48,466 bases of DNA from Algicola sp. (GTDB taxonomy: Bacteria > Bacteroidota > Bacteroidia > Flavobacteriales > Flavobacteriaceae). Shown piece by piece: positions 15,894-24,676 of this stretch. Location of the stretch: positions 328 through 48,793 of the forward strand of contig JAAEZN010000016.1 of the NCBI GenBank assembly GCA_018222835.1, written 5' to 3'. The translations under genes and the position numbers were made by a program. The stretch's first letter is position 1. Every line of letters begins with the position of its first letter. The notes beneath the pieces were generated by a model. It saw nothing but the letters and a program-made list of their open reading frames with translations. It was not told the DNA's origin and made no database searches.

Positions 15894-17417
15894 ATGAAAC
15901 GTATATATAAATTATTTATGGTTGCTGCCTGTATTGTGGCGACAATGTATTCTTGTGATGTGGACAGCACCGATTATGCATTGGACACAAGAGATGTTTA
16001 CATCGAGTCCATAGTGATTGAAGCAAGCAAGAACAGTTGTATAGAAGAAGACATACAGGTTTCTGTAAGCAATCCTACCAGAAGTATAACGGCTTCGCTA
16101 CCCAGCGAATGTGATGCCAGTGAAATTGTATTGACCATTAATGTTAACGATGGAATCACTACATCGCCCGGGTCCGGCTCAAGTTTTAGTACAGGAGCCT
16201 CTTCTTTATTGGTGTCCGGATTTGATCTCGAAGAAGAATATACAATAAACCTTAAAGTATTACAGCCATTCGAGTCGGATGTAGAATTTGTATCGGTATG
16301 GCGAGTAAATGCAAACGAGAGCATAACACTTCCTCTGGTAGATAACGGTAATTATAACTTTAAGGTGTTTTGGGGAGATGGACAGGAAAGTATTGTCGCA
16401 ACTTACGACCTAGAGTCCGCAACCCATACCTACACACAAGCAGGCGATTATACGGTTACTGTATGGGGTGTGATCGAAGGGTTCAATTTTTACAAAACAG
16501 ATCAAAGTGCCGGCAACATTCTGGATATAACCAATTGGGGGCAGGTCAAGTTAGGCAACGATGAGGCTTATTTTAGGAATTGTTCCAACTTGCAGATTTC
16601 TGCAGCCGATAGTCCGGACCTTACAGGTACCACCACTTTAAAAGCTATGTTTCGAGGAGCAACATCATTCAATAGTGATATAAACCATTGGGATGTGAGC
16701 GGAGTTGAGAATATGCAAGACCTATTTTTCCAAGCTACCAATTATAACCAGCCTTTGGATCAATGGAATGTTGGTAATGTCACAACTTTTGAAACCATGT
16801 TCAGGCAATCAGCTTTTGATCAAGATATTTCAGGTTGGGATGTAAGCAAGGCAAGTACATTGAAAAATATGTTCAGGGATAGCCCATTCGATAAACCTAT
16901 AGGTAATTGGGATATCTCTAATGTAACAAGTCTGCAATCCACTTTTAGGGGAAACAATGCCTTTAGTCAAGATCTTTCCGGTTGGGGCGATAAACTGGGT
17001 AGTGTTGTTACCATGAGAGAGTTGTTCAGGGACTCGGATTATAATGGGGATTTGAGTGCTTGGGACGTGAGCAAGGTCGTCAGTATGTGGGACATGTTCA
17101 AGGACAGTGGATTTAACAATCCCTCAATTACTGGATGGAATGTTAGCGGTCTGGATAATATGGAGACTATGTTCGGAGGGGCGGGTTGTGCCTTTAACCA
17201 GGATATTTCAGGTTGGAACGTAAGCAATGTTGTTAATATGCAGAATTTGTTCAAAGAGAATCAAGTGTTCAATCAAGATCTGTCTGGATGGGATGTTGGC
17301 AATGTAATGTGCAATTTGGATTTTGATACCGATGCCCCTCAATGGGAGGCCGTTCACAAACCAAACTTTGTTGCCGATAAAACGGACAACAATGAATATT
17401 GTAGTAGAGAATATTAA
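15894..17417 (+). CDS. Surface lipoprotein with PKD-like domain and DUF285 repeats (putative ligand-binding protein)
   Basis: 507 aa. Lipoprotein signal (VATMYSC, Cys near residue 21). Residues about 30-135 form beta-rich domains. Residues 140-200 look PKD-like (VFWGDGQES and THTYTQAGDYTVTVWG). From about residue 258 to 471 there are nine repeats of about 24-27 residues of the DUF285/BspA-like surface repeat (FDQDISGWDVSKASTLKNMF is typical). Such repeats occur on cell-surface proteins. Its position straight after susD, 16 bp away, is where surface ligand-binding proteins (SusE/F or SGBP) are encoded in polysaccharide loci, so I infer it binds the lipid or membrane substrate. No enzymatic motif is seen. 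Confidence 0.85.
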   Translation: MKRIYKLFMVAACIVATMYSCDVDSTDYALDTRDVYIESIVIEASKNSCIEEDIQVSVSNPTRSITASLPSECDASEIVLTINVNDGITTSPGSGSSFSTGASSLLVSGFDLEEEYTINLKVLQPFESDVEFVSVWRVNANESITLPLVDNGNYNFKVFWGDGQESIVATYDLESATHTYTQAGDYTVTVWGVIEGFNFYKTDQSAGNILDITNWGQVKLGNDEAYFRNCSNLQISAADSPDLTGTTTLKAMFRGATSFNSDINHWDVSGVENMQDLFFQATNYNQPLDQWNVGNVTTFETMFRQSAFDQDISGWDVSKASTLKNMFRDSPFDKPIGNWDISNVTSLQSTFRGNNAFSQDLSGWGDKLGSVVTMRELFRDSDYNGDLSAWDVSKVVSMWDMFKDSGFNNPSITGWNVSGLDNMETMFGGAGCAFNQDISGWNVSNVVNMQNLFKENQVFNQDLSGWDVGNVMCNLDFDTDAPQWEAVHKPNFVADKTDNNEYCSREY

Positions 17418-17442
17418 TTATGTTTTTTCTCATTTCATTAAA

Positions 17443-17472
17443 GAGAGGAGCTTCTGTTCAGGAGCTCCTTTC
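17443..17472 (+). other. Hairpin between the surface protein and PLC genes
   Basis: GAGAGGAGC and GCTCCTTTC form a 9-bp stem with one wobble and a 12-nt loop. No T-run follows, so it is more likely an mRNA-stabilising or processing element inside the operon than a terminator. Confidence 0.5.
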
Positions 17473-17491
17473 AATGCTATAACTCAATAAT

Positions 17492-19402
17492 ATGATTAAG
17501 ATATTGTTTTTGAATATTTGGATTTTTGGCCTGTTTTTACTTGTCGGTTGTTCATCGGATAGTGATGGCCAATCAATTACCAAGGATCCTATAACCAATG
17601 GCGATGATGGTTCCGGACCACATACCGGAGTCCAAGATTCCACAACAGCAATTTATAGGCAATTCTTTTTTAAGGGAACACATAATTCATATTCAGGCAA
17701 TTTGGGAGGCATGAAACGTGAGGGGATTGCCACTCAACTGGAACGTGGCCTCAAATTTTTTGAATTTGACCTGTTCACTTTTTATACAGAGATCTTACTG
17801 GACACCAACTGGCAAGAAGATGCGGACTATTTTTCCGCATTTACTTATATGGATGCCCCCCATCTGCTTACCTATGCAAAAACTGGAGGAGATTTAAAAA
17901 TTTACAAATTAAAGGATGATGCACAGGAACTGATATATCAGAACAATGGAAACCCTTGGACCGAAGAGGATAGGCAATTGAACATATTGAATCATTTATC
18001 CGGACAATATCTTTTGGATTACGTGCAAAGCAATGGAATATTGAGAGCATACAAGTTCAATGGAACAGAGTTGATGGATATGGGAATGGAAAACACGGGA
18101 ATTGTTGATGCCAAGTCCTACACCTTTGTTTTTGATCAGAGGCTCTTCATTGCATTTCATTCAGTGGATAAGGGAACCTATGAAATTAAAGAGGTCACCA
18201 TAGATGGTGGAGATATAACATTGGGAGCAAGTCTTTTTGAGTTGGAATCTGTTACAGCGAACGAATCCATATACCCCTTCGAACAAGAGGATAGACTCTA
18301 TATATTTCGTCATAACATGAACACGGTAACCAATTATAAGGTAGAGACCATTGATTCTGATGGAACATCTTGGTCAACTAGTGATTCAAGTTTGGAATCT
18401 TCCAATTTACTTTTAGGTTCTATAAAAGCGGTTCAATCAAATGGAAAGTTTTATATCAATTCCTATACGGCGAACGGTAATGTAATCGGTTCACAGTTGG
18501 TAATGGACAGCGGTACACCGATTTTGGTATATGAGTATAACAATGAAGTAGATTTTTTAACGGGCGCAGAAGCTATGCTCTACCCATCGGAAAAAGGATA
18601 TGGAATGTTTTTAAGGAAAGGGAGCGACCTTCAATTATCTTCCATAAATATTGGAAGCCTGGTTTTGGGGCACGATGCACCTGGAGACGAAGTGGATCTT
18701 TCCGTTGATAATCCTACTTCCATTTTACTGGAAGATTGGATCGATTACATGGCCCAATGGAGTGCCAATAATCCGAACCATGAACCATTATTCATTATGA
18801 CGGAACTAAAGGAGTACGAGCAGTGGCTTGCAGATGCCAAATGGCAGAACATTATACGGATAATGCAAGATAAGTTTGGTGGAAAGCTAAGGTTTCATAG
18901 CTCCAATGGTTTCCATAACGAACCCCTTGTGGATCAAAACCTGATAGTAGATGGAAAAACCTTATATTATATGGATAAAAGCGGTTCAAAGGAAGGAGGG
19001 CTGCTCGGTAAGGTTGTTCTTTATATCCAGCCCAATAATAATATCACCAAAAGCGAGCATACAAATGATTTTTTACCATTTGGCCCAGCCAGTGTTCAGC
19101 TTCACGAGAATTTCCTGCAGCTTAAAAGGTTTAGGGAGAATAATAAACTAGTGTCACCGGACTGGAGGTACCCCAACAGATATGGAAATAATATAGGAGC
19201 ATATATAGATGCCAGGGACGATAGCTATATAAGTCGGATCTTTCATATGCAAAGCTCACAAGGTGATGGACAGTATGACAATATTCGGTGTACGGATGTT
19301 ATGTTCGCAGTCTCCGACAGACCATATGAAGGGCCATATCTAGACTATGTGGAACAACAGGAAGTAAAGAACGAATTGGACAAGGTCGTCGGTTGTGATT
19401 GA
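17492..19402 (+). CDS. PI-PLC-like lipoprotein with a propeller-like insert
   Basis: 636 aa. Lipobox LLVGC (Cys20) followed by SSDSDGQ, so it is anchored in a membrane, likely on the surface. Residues 58-95 match the PI-PLC X domain: FFKGTHNSYSGN with catalytic-type His64, then GLKFFEFDLF with Glu91 and Asp93. The domain resumes at LVLGHDAPGDEVDLS (His394), PLFIMTELKE (Glu438) and KVVLYIQPN. Between them lies an insert of about 290 residues with six evenly spaced (about 50-residue) repeats of the form HLLTYAKTGGDLKIYKL, suggesting a beta-propeller. The enzyme would cleave phosphatidylinositol or a related phosphodiester to diacylglycerol and inositol phosphate. Downstream genes for inositol use support this; exact substrate is inferred. 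Confidence 0.85.
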   Translation: MIKILFLNIWIFGLFLLVGCSSDSDGQSITKDPITNGDDGSGPHTGVQDSTTAIYRQFFFKGTHNSYSGNLGGMKREGIATQLERGLKFFEFDLFTFYTEILLDTNWQEDADYFSAFTYMDAPHLLTYAKTGGDLKIYKLKDDAQELIYQNNGNPWTEEDRQLNILNHLSGQYLLDYVQSNGILRAYKFNGTELMDMGMENTGIVDAKSYTFVFDQRLFIAFHSVDKGTYEIKEVTIDGGDITLGASLFELESVTANESIYPFEQEDRLYIFRHNMNTVTNYKVETIDSDGTSWSTSDSSLESSNLLLGSIKAVQSNGKFYINSYTANGNVIGSQLVMDSGTPILVYEYNNEVDFLTGAEAMLYPSEKGYGMFLRKGSDLQLSSINIGSLVLGHDAPGDEVDLSVDNPTSILLEDWIDYMAQWSANNPNHEPLFIMTELKEYEQWLADAKWQNIIRIMQDKFGGKLRFHSSNGFHNEPLVDQNLIVDGKTLYYMDKSGSKEGGLLGKVVLYIQPNNNITKSEHTNDFLPFGPASVQLHENFLQLKRFRENNKLVSPDWRYPNRYGNNIGAYIDARDDSYISRIFHMQSSQGDGQYDNIRCTDVMFAVSDRPYEGPYLDYVEQQEVKNELDKVVGCD

Positions 19403-19450
19403 TGATCGGCCTAATTGTTTACGGAACAGTCAATTTAAAAGAACATAAAC

Positions 19451-20323
19451 ATGAAATATTTTTTATCTATAATCTTTTTGTTTTGCGCATGTGTGGCACA
19501 AGCCCAGAACCATATACTTCCACTGTGGGAAGGAAAAGTGCCCAACTCTAAGGAATCCACACTTGAGGAGCAATTAAAAAACCCTTCTGCCCGGGTAATT
19601 TCCAAGGTTATCGAACCTACCCTTGAGGTGTACTTACCATCCTCTGTTATTAATACCGGTACTATGGTCATGATATGTCCTGGAGGGGGATATGGAGCAT
19701 TGGCCTACGATAAAGAAGGAACCGATATAGCCAAACTACTTAACGGTCAAGGAATTGCCGCTGCAGTTTTAAAGTATCGTTTGCCAGAGGATGAATCCAA
19801 CGAAATACCGCATTTAACACCATTGATGGATGCTAAAAAAGGAATTGAAATATTGCGCTCCAATGCCGGGGATTGGGGAATTGCCCCAAATAAAATTGGA
19901 GTAATGGGCTTTTCGGCCGGAGGACATTTGGCCTCTACTCTGGGTACTCATTTTGAAATAGGCAATCGTCCTGACTTTATGGTACTCATATACCCGGTCG
20001 TGACAATGAAGTTGGATTACACGCACAATGGGTCAAGAAATAATCTATTGGGCAAGAACCCTTCAGAGGAATTGGTGCAACAATATTCTAATGAGCTTCA
20101 GGTAAAACCAGATACCCCTCCCACATTTATATTGCATAGCCAAGACGATGTATCGGTCCCAGTTGAAAATAGCCTTCAGCTATACAGATCGCTCAAAAAA
20201 AACAATGTTAAAACGGAAATGCATCTCTACCCACATGGAGGCCATGGGTATGCCATGGGAATCCAGCATGGAAGGTTGTCAACATGGCGACAACTGCTAT
20301 TCGAATGGCTCCAAGCACTTTAG
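19451..20323 (+). CDS. Secreted alpha/beta hydrolase (esterase/lipase-like)
   Basis: 290 aa with signal peptide (MKYFLSIIFLFCACVAQA, cleavage before QNH). Oxyanion-hole motif PGGGYGALAYD, nucleophile elbow GFSAGGH, acidic residue in SQDDVSVPVEN and catalytic His in PHGGHGYAMG: all in the order of the BD-FAE/acetyl-esterase group of alpha/beta hydrolases. It should cut a carboxylic ester outside the cytoplasm. In this operon, 48 bp after the phospholipase gene, it may deacylate the lipid, remove acyl groups from inositol lipids or act on acetylated side products. The family itself is more often linked with xylan acetyl esters, so the substrate remains open. Confidence 0.85.
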   Translation: MKYFLSIIFLFCACVAQAQNHILPLWEGKVPNSKESTLEEQLKNPSARVISKVIEPTLEVYLPSSVINTGTMVMICPGGGYGALAYDKEGTDIAKLLNGQGIAAAVLKYRLPEDESNEIPHLTPLMDAKKGIEILRSNAGDWGIAPNKIGVMGFSAGGHLASTLGTHFEIGNRPDFMVLIYPVVTMKLDYTHNGSRNNLLGKNPSEELVQQYSNELQVKPDTPPTFILHSQDDVSVPVENSLQLYRSLKKNNVKTEMHLYPHGGHGYAMGIQHGRLSTWRQLLFEWLQAL

Positions 20324-20545
20324 CGACCCGTATTTTGAATGGACAATAACCGTTTTTGATCAATTAAATCAGAAACAAGATTTAAGGGTAGAAGAACAAC
20401 TCTTTTTTTAGGAAAAGTAGAATTTCAATCTTAGAATTTTATTGTATTTTACATTCCGATTTGCTGCTATGATAGTGGACTGAAACAATATTCTTATTTC
20501 AGGAAAAATAGGGTGCTAATTGATGAATGGATTTACGATTGAATT
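20324..20545. promoter_or_regulatory. Gap before the LacI-family gene, probable own promoter
   Basis: 222 bp without a gene between the hydrolase and the regulator. I see no copy of the TGCAAACCTTTGCA operator here, so autoregulation through that site is not indicated. No clear terminator for the susC operon was found. Confidence 0.4.
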
Positions 20546-21592
20546 ATGAAGAAAGGGCGTGTAACCTTAAAGGATATTGCAGTTAAACTGAATTTGTCGC
20601 CCTCCACGGTTTCTAGGGCACTTAATGGTCATCATGCCATAGGGGATGAAACAAAAAGAGCAGTCAAAAAATTGGCGGCAGAGTTGGATTATCAACCTAA
20701 CCCGATGGCATTGGGGCTTCTTCAAAAAAAGTCGAATACGATAGGGGTTATTGTCCCTGAAATCACAAGTCATTTTTTTTCAGCCATTATTACAGGAATA
20801 CAGGATGTTGTGGGCCCTACAGCATACAATATCATGATCTGTATTTCCAATGAATCTTTCGAAGAGGAAGTAACTTTGGTAAAAAAACTGTCCCGAATGC
20901 GGGTCGATGGTATTTTGGTGTCCCCCTCATCCGAAACCAAGACCTTTGAACATTTGGAGAATCTTCAGAAGAACGAAATCCCTGTTGTGGTGTTTGATAG
21001 GGACTGTCCTGGTTTGGAAACGGACAAGGTTTTGGTAGATGATTATTCGGGAGCATTTCAGGCTGTGGAATATTTAATACAATCCGGATGCAAGAAAATC
21101 GCCCATTTGGGAGGCCCTTTGAACCTTAGTACCACCAAACACAGAATGCAAGGGTATTTGGATGCTTTGCAGAAGAACAACGTTCCCATTAAAAAAGAAT
21201 ACTTGTACCACGTTAAGGGATTCTCCCATAAGGACGGATTAAAGCCGGCCAAAAAATTATTGGCACTGCAAGATCCACCAGATGCCATATTTGCCATCAA
21301 CGACAATATTGCCACATCCGCAATGCATGTAGCCAAGAAAATGGGTATGAGGATACCTGAGGATGTTTCCATTGTTGGTTTTGATGACAATCCCCATTCC
21401 TTATACTTTTCCCCTGCTTTATCAACAGTATGGCAACCCGTGTACAGTTTAGGAATGCTATCGGCAAGAATACTTCTGCAACGACTTAAAGAAGATAAAA
21501 AAACCGAAGAAAGTTTTAGGATGGAGGTCTTCAAACCTGAACTGGTCGTTAGGGCTTCCTCAAAGAAAAATTTGAACGGTATTTCTGGTTAA
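20546..21592 (+). CDS. LacI/GalR-family transcriptional regulator
   Basis: 348 aa. The N-terminal HTH VTLKDIAVKLNLSPSTVSRA, followed by the hinge helix region YQPNPMALGLLQKK, is the standard LacI DNA-binding unit. The remainder is a periplasmic-binding-protein-like sensor (TIGVIVPEITSHFFSAIITG, VDGILVSPS, FDRDCPG, PDAIFAINDNIA, VSIVGFDDNPHSLYFSPALS). It represses or activates from palindromic operators. It sits between the uptake/phospholipase operon and the iol operon, and three identical LacI-type palindromes stand before the three transcription units, so I infer it controls all of them in response to an inositol-pathway metabolite. The ligand cannot be told from sequence. Confidence 0.95.
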   Translation: MKKGRVTLKDIAVKLNLSPSTVSRALNGHHAIGDETKRAVKKLAAELDYQPNPMALGLLQKKSNTIGVIVPEITSHFFSAIITGIQDVVGPTAYNIMICISNESFEEEVTLVKKLSRMRVDGILVSPSSETKTFEHLENLQKNEIPVVVFDRDCPGLETDKVLVDDYSGAFQAVEYLIQSGCKKIAHLGGPLNLSTTKHRMQGYLDALQKNNVPIKKEYLYHVKGFSHKDGLKPAKKLLALQDPPDAIFAINDNIATSAMHVAKKMGMRIPEDVSIVGFDDNPHSLYFSPALSTVWQPVYSLGMLSARILLQRLKEDKKTEESFRMEVFKPELVVRASSKKNLNGISG

Positions 21593-21609
21593 AATTTTTT
21601 GCTCTTTCA

Positions 21610-21623
21610 TGCAAACCTTTGCA
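21610..21623. promoter_or_regulatory. LacI-type operator before the iol operon
   Basis: Third identical TGCAAACCTTTGCA (16-bp symmetry with flanking A and T), 92 bp before the aldolase ATG and 17 bp after the regulator's stop codon. Position relative to the start codon matches the other two sites. Confidence 0.85.
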
Positions 21624-21715
21624 TGGAGTTTTCGTTGAATTGCTTTCGGACACACGCTTTTTTTTGTTCTTTTACCCTCGGTTTTAGGCCATTGCCTGAA
21701 CATTAATATTAGAAC

Positions 21716-22687
21716 ATGATTGTTTCGCCAAAGGTGTTTTTTGATGATTGTTATGGTAGCTATGGAATAGCTGCGGTAAATGTTTTTACGATGGAGCAGG
21801 TGCATGGATTGTTCCGTGCAGGTCAAAAGGCCAATGCTCCCTTTATAGTGCAGCTCACACCTGTGGCCAGGGATTACGCCCGACCACAGATGCTATCGGC
21901 AATGATTGCAGCAGCTGCCAAGATCTATCCCGAAACGGTATATTCGATCCATTTGGATCATGGGAATGAGGCGCATGCCTTTGATGCCATAAAATCCGGT
22001 GATTACCAGTCTGTTATGATCGATGCCTCCCATGATGATTTTGAGAAGAACATTTCCCGTACCAAAGCAGTGGTCGATAAAGCCCATCAACATAAAATTA
22101 TGGTAGAAGCAGAATTGGGAGTTTTGGCAGGTGTAGAGGACGATATTTCCATAGATGAAGAGCATTCCTGCTATACCAAACCATCGGAAGTTGCGGAGTT
22201 TGTAAAGGCTACATCTTGCGATAGCCTTGCAGTTGCAGTTGGTACAAGCCATGGAGCCTATAAATTTTCAGGCGGACAGGGCATACAGTTCCATATTTTG
22301 AAAGAGATCCAGGAAAAGCTCAACGGATTTCCTATTGTATTGCATGGAGGATCTGCAGTCAACACCAAAGAAGTAGAAAGAATTAATTTGGTAGGTGGCA
22401 AACTTATCGAAGGTGCAGCAGGTGTGCCTCCAGAAGAAATCGTAAAGTCCATAAATTATGGGGTTTGTAAAATAAACATTGCCACCGATGCGCGATTACT
22501 ATGGACACGTGTCCATCGCGAATTTTTTAATGATTCCCCTGAATTATTTGACCCGATCATTCCCGGAAAGGAATACATAAATGAGTATGAAAGTTTTATG
22601 CTGGAGAAATTCGATCTTTTTGGCGCTACTGGAAAGGCAGAGGGGATAAAAAAGAAAATGAATAACACAATATTACTGAACACATGA
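21716..22687 (+). CDS. iolJ: Class II aldolase, IolJ type (5-dehydro-2-deoxyphosphogluconate aldolase)
   Basis: 323 aa of the zinc-dependent class II fructose-bisphosphate aldolase family. Metal-binding SIHLDHGNE, the loop VMIDASHDDFEKN, Glu in MVEAELGVLAGVED, GTSHGAYKF and the phosphate-binding LHGGSAVN and INIATDAR are all present. In the myo-inositol pathway IolJ splits 5-dehydro-2-deoxy-gluconate 6-phosphate into dihydroxyacetone phosphate and malonate semialdehyde. The assignment to IolJ instead of a glycolytic or tagatose aldolase comes from its position as first gene of the iol operon and its 4-nt overlap with iolB. It is somewhat longer than the Bacillus protein (about 290 aa as I recall). 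Confidence 0.8.
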   Translation: MIVSPKVFFDDCYGSYGIAAVNVFTMEQVHGLFRAGQKANAPFIVQLTPVARDYARPQMLSAMIAAAAKIYPETVYSIHLDHGNEAHAFDAIKSGDYQSVMIDASHDDFEKNISRTKAVVDKAHQHKIMVEAELGVLAGVEDDISIDEEHSCYTKPSEVAEFVKATSCDSLAVAVGTSHGAYKFSGGQGIQFHILKEIQEKLNGFPIVLHGGSAVNTKEVERINLVGGKLIEGAAGVPPEEIVKSINYGVCKINIATDARLLWTRVHREFFNDSPELFDPIIPGKEYINEYESFMLEKFDLFGATGKAEGIKKKMNNTILLNT

Positions 22688-23556
22688 GAAAAATATCCCA
22701 TTTGCTGGTCAAGCCAGAAAAAATAGATAGTGAATATCATAAAGTTACTCCCGAGACAGCCAATTGGAGTTATCTCAGTTTTGGCGCCAGGGAAATGGAA
22801 AAAGGAGAGCGTTGGAGCCATAAAACAAATGACAACGAAATCGTGATAGTCCTGTTGGGTGGGAACTTTAAAGTGGAGAGCAATAGAGGATCATGGGAAA
22901 CCATGAATGGAAGAAAGGATGTTTTTAGCGGAGTGGCACACACTTTATACCTTCCAAAAGGAAGCGATTTTACCCTTACGGCTACCAGTGATATTCTAGA
23001 GATAGCTTATGGATGGTGCATTGCATCAGAAGAGTATCCTGCTAAATTTGTGACCCCAGAAGAGACCCCTACGGTTATTTTTGGAGGTGATAATGCTACA
23101 CGCCAGTTCAATGATTTGGTTCCTCCGGGGTTTGGTTGCAGCAAAATTGTAGTTAGGGAAGTATATACGCCATCGGGTAATTGGAGCTCTTTTCCGGCAC
23201 ATAAACATGACGAAAGAATATTGGATGAAAAAGGAAATGTTCTAGAGCCCGTTCAAGAAGAAACGTATTTCTATAAATTTCAAAAACCTGAGGCCTATGC
23301 TATCCAGCAAGTCTATACTGCCGATCGTAGTTTGGATGAGATAGTAAGGCCGCGCCATAATGATGTGGTTTTAATTCCAAAGGGCTTTCACCCAGTTGTT
23401 GCAGAGCATGGTTTCCACTGTTATTACTTGAATTTTCTTGCAGGAACCGATCAGTGTTTGGCCAATACCACGGATCCTGATCACGAGTGGATATACAATT
23501 CTTGGAAAACAGTGGACCCAAGACTTCCTTTGGTCACCTCACAAATGAATCAATAA
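22684..23556 (+). CDS. iolB: 5-deoxy-glucuronate isomerase
   Basis: 290 aa, KduI/IolB bicupin family. The N-terminal cupin includes NWSYLSFGAREMEKGERWSH and VAHTLYLPKGSDFTLTA. The C-terminal cupin carries metal ligands in SSFPAHKHDE, QEETYFYKF and HPVVAEHGFHCYYLNFLAG. It converts 5-deoxy-D-glucuronate to 5-dehydro-2-deoxy-D-gluconate in the cytoplasm. Its ATG overlaps the aldolase stop codon (ATGA), so the two are translationally coupled; iolC follows after 6 bp. Length and motif order match the family with no defects. Confidence 0.95.
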   Translation: MRKISHLLVKPEKIDSEYHKVTPETANWSYLSFGAREMEKGERWSHKTNDNEIVIVLLGGNFKVESNRGSWETMNGRKDVFSGVAHTLYLPKGSDFTLTATSDILEIAYGWCIASEEYPAKFVTPEETPTVIFGGDNATRQFNDLVPPGFGCSKIVVREVYTPSGNWSSFPAHKHDERILDEKGNVLEPVQEETYFYKFQKPEAYAIQQVYTADRSLDEIVRPRHNDVVLIPKGFHPVVAEHGFHCYYLNFLAGTDQCLANTTDPDHEWIYNSWKTVDPRLPLVTSQMNQ

Positions 23557-23562
23557 AAAGAA

Positions 23563-24576
23563 ATGAGCAATAAAAAATTTGATATTATAACATTTGGTAG
23601 ATCTTCCATAGATCTATATTCACAGGACATTGGCTCCCCTTTTAACTATATTAAAGGTTTTGATGCCTTTGTTGGGGGATCTCCATTGAATATCGCCGTG
23701 GCCTGTGCCCGGCTTGGGCTTAAACCTAGTCTGCTTACTGCGGTGGGTAATGATAAAGTGGGAGAGTTCATCATCAACTTTTTAGAAGAAGAAAAAGTAA
23801 ATACAGACTTTATTCCGGTTAAAAATAAAGCAAGAAGTAGTGCAGTCGTTCTTGGAATAGAACCACCCGATAAGTTTCCCTTGGTATATTATCGGGACAA
23901 CGCAGCGGATAGTCAAATAGATATTGACGATGTGTTGGCCGCTAACATCCAAGACCATAAAATACTATTGATAAACGGTACCGCAATGAATATTGAACCC
24001 AGTAGGAGTTCTACATTCTTCGCAGCGGAAATTGCCGAAAAAAATGATGTTGATATTGTATTAGATCTGGATTTTAGAGCAGATCAATGGCACGACTATC
24101 GAGCCTTTGGTATTACGGTAAGGGCAATACTGCCCAAAGTCAAGATAGCGATAGGTACCGAAGAGGAGATTTTGGCAGCTACCCTTAGCGAAGCTTCTCA
24201 AGTAGTCATCAAGGATCAACAGATTTCCGCACCCGAGATTAAGGGAGATATTGATGAATCGATAAAATGGTTGCTTTCTTCGGGAGTAGAGATTTTGTTG
24301 GTAAAAAGGGGGGCAGACGGTGTCAGTATTTATTCCAAGGATGGTTCCAGGCAAGATGTGCCAGGGTTCAAAGTATCTGTTTTGAATGTTTTGGGAGCAG
24401 GAGATGCTTTTGCGGGTGGATTTCTTTATGGTCTTTTACAGGGGTGGGACTTATATAAATCCTGTCGAATGGGCAATGCCAGTGGTGCACAGGTTGTGAC
24501 CAAGAAAGGTTGCGCAAACTTTATGCCCACATTGGAAGAATCATTGAAGTTTATTGAGGACGCAGGAGGATTTTAG
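23563..24576 (+). CDS. iolC: 5-dehydro-2-deoxygluconokinase
   Basis: 337 aa PfkB/ribokinase-family kinase. Motif 1 GGSPLNIAVACARLG with GNDKVGEFI lies near the N-terminus, and motif 2 NVLGAGDAFAGGFLYG holds the catalytic Asp at about residue 280. The start SNKKFDIITFGRSSIDLY is typical of IolC. It phosphorylates 5-dehydro-2-deoxy-D-gluconate with ATP, providing the substrate of the aldolase. The gene sits between iolB (6 bp) and iolD (100 bp). Some IolC proteins are fused to an aldolase-like DUF2090 domain; this one is not, agreeing with the separate aldolase gene. Confidence 0.95.
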   Translation: MSNKKFDIITFGRSSIDLYSQDIGSPFNYIKGFDAFVGGSPLNIAVACARLGLKPSLLTAVGNDKVGEFIINFLEEEKVNTDFIPVKNKARSSAVVLGIEPPDKFPLVYYRDNAADSQIDIDDVLAANIQDHKILLINGTAMNIEPSRSSTFFAAEIAEKNDVDIVLDLDFRADQWHDYRAFGITVRAILPKVKIAIGTEEEILAATLSEASQVVIKDQQISAPEIKGDIDESIKWLLSSGVEILLVKRGADGVSIYSKDGSRQDVPGFKVSVLNVLGAGDAFAGGFLYGLLQGWDLYKSCRMGNASGAQVVTKKGCANFMPTLEESLKFIEDAGGF

Positions 24577-24676
24577 TAAAAAAGTAATACAAAATTGAAG
24601 TTGGAAGGGGATTGTCAACGATTGGGTGACAGGAAAAGCTGTCCAGGAAATCCAATTTTAACCTAAGAATAGAATT

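Noticed and set aside
21058-21534. 158-codon minus-strand frame
   Set aside because: Lies fully inside the LacI-family gene, which is clearly the coding strand.
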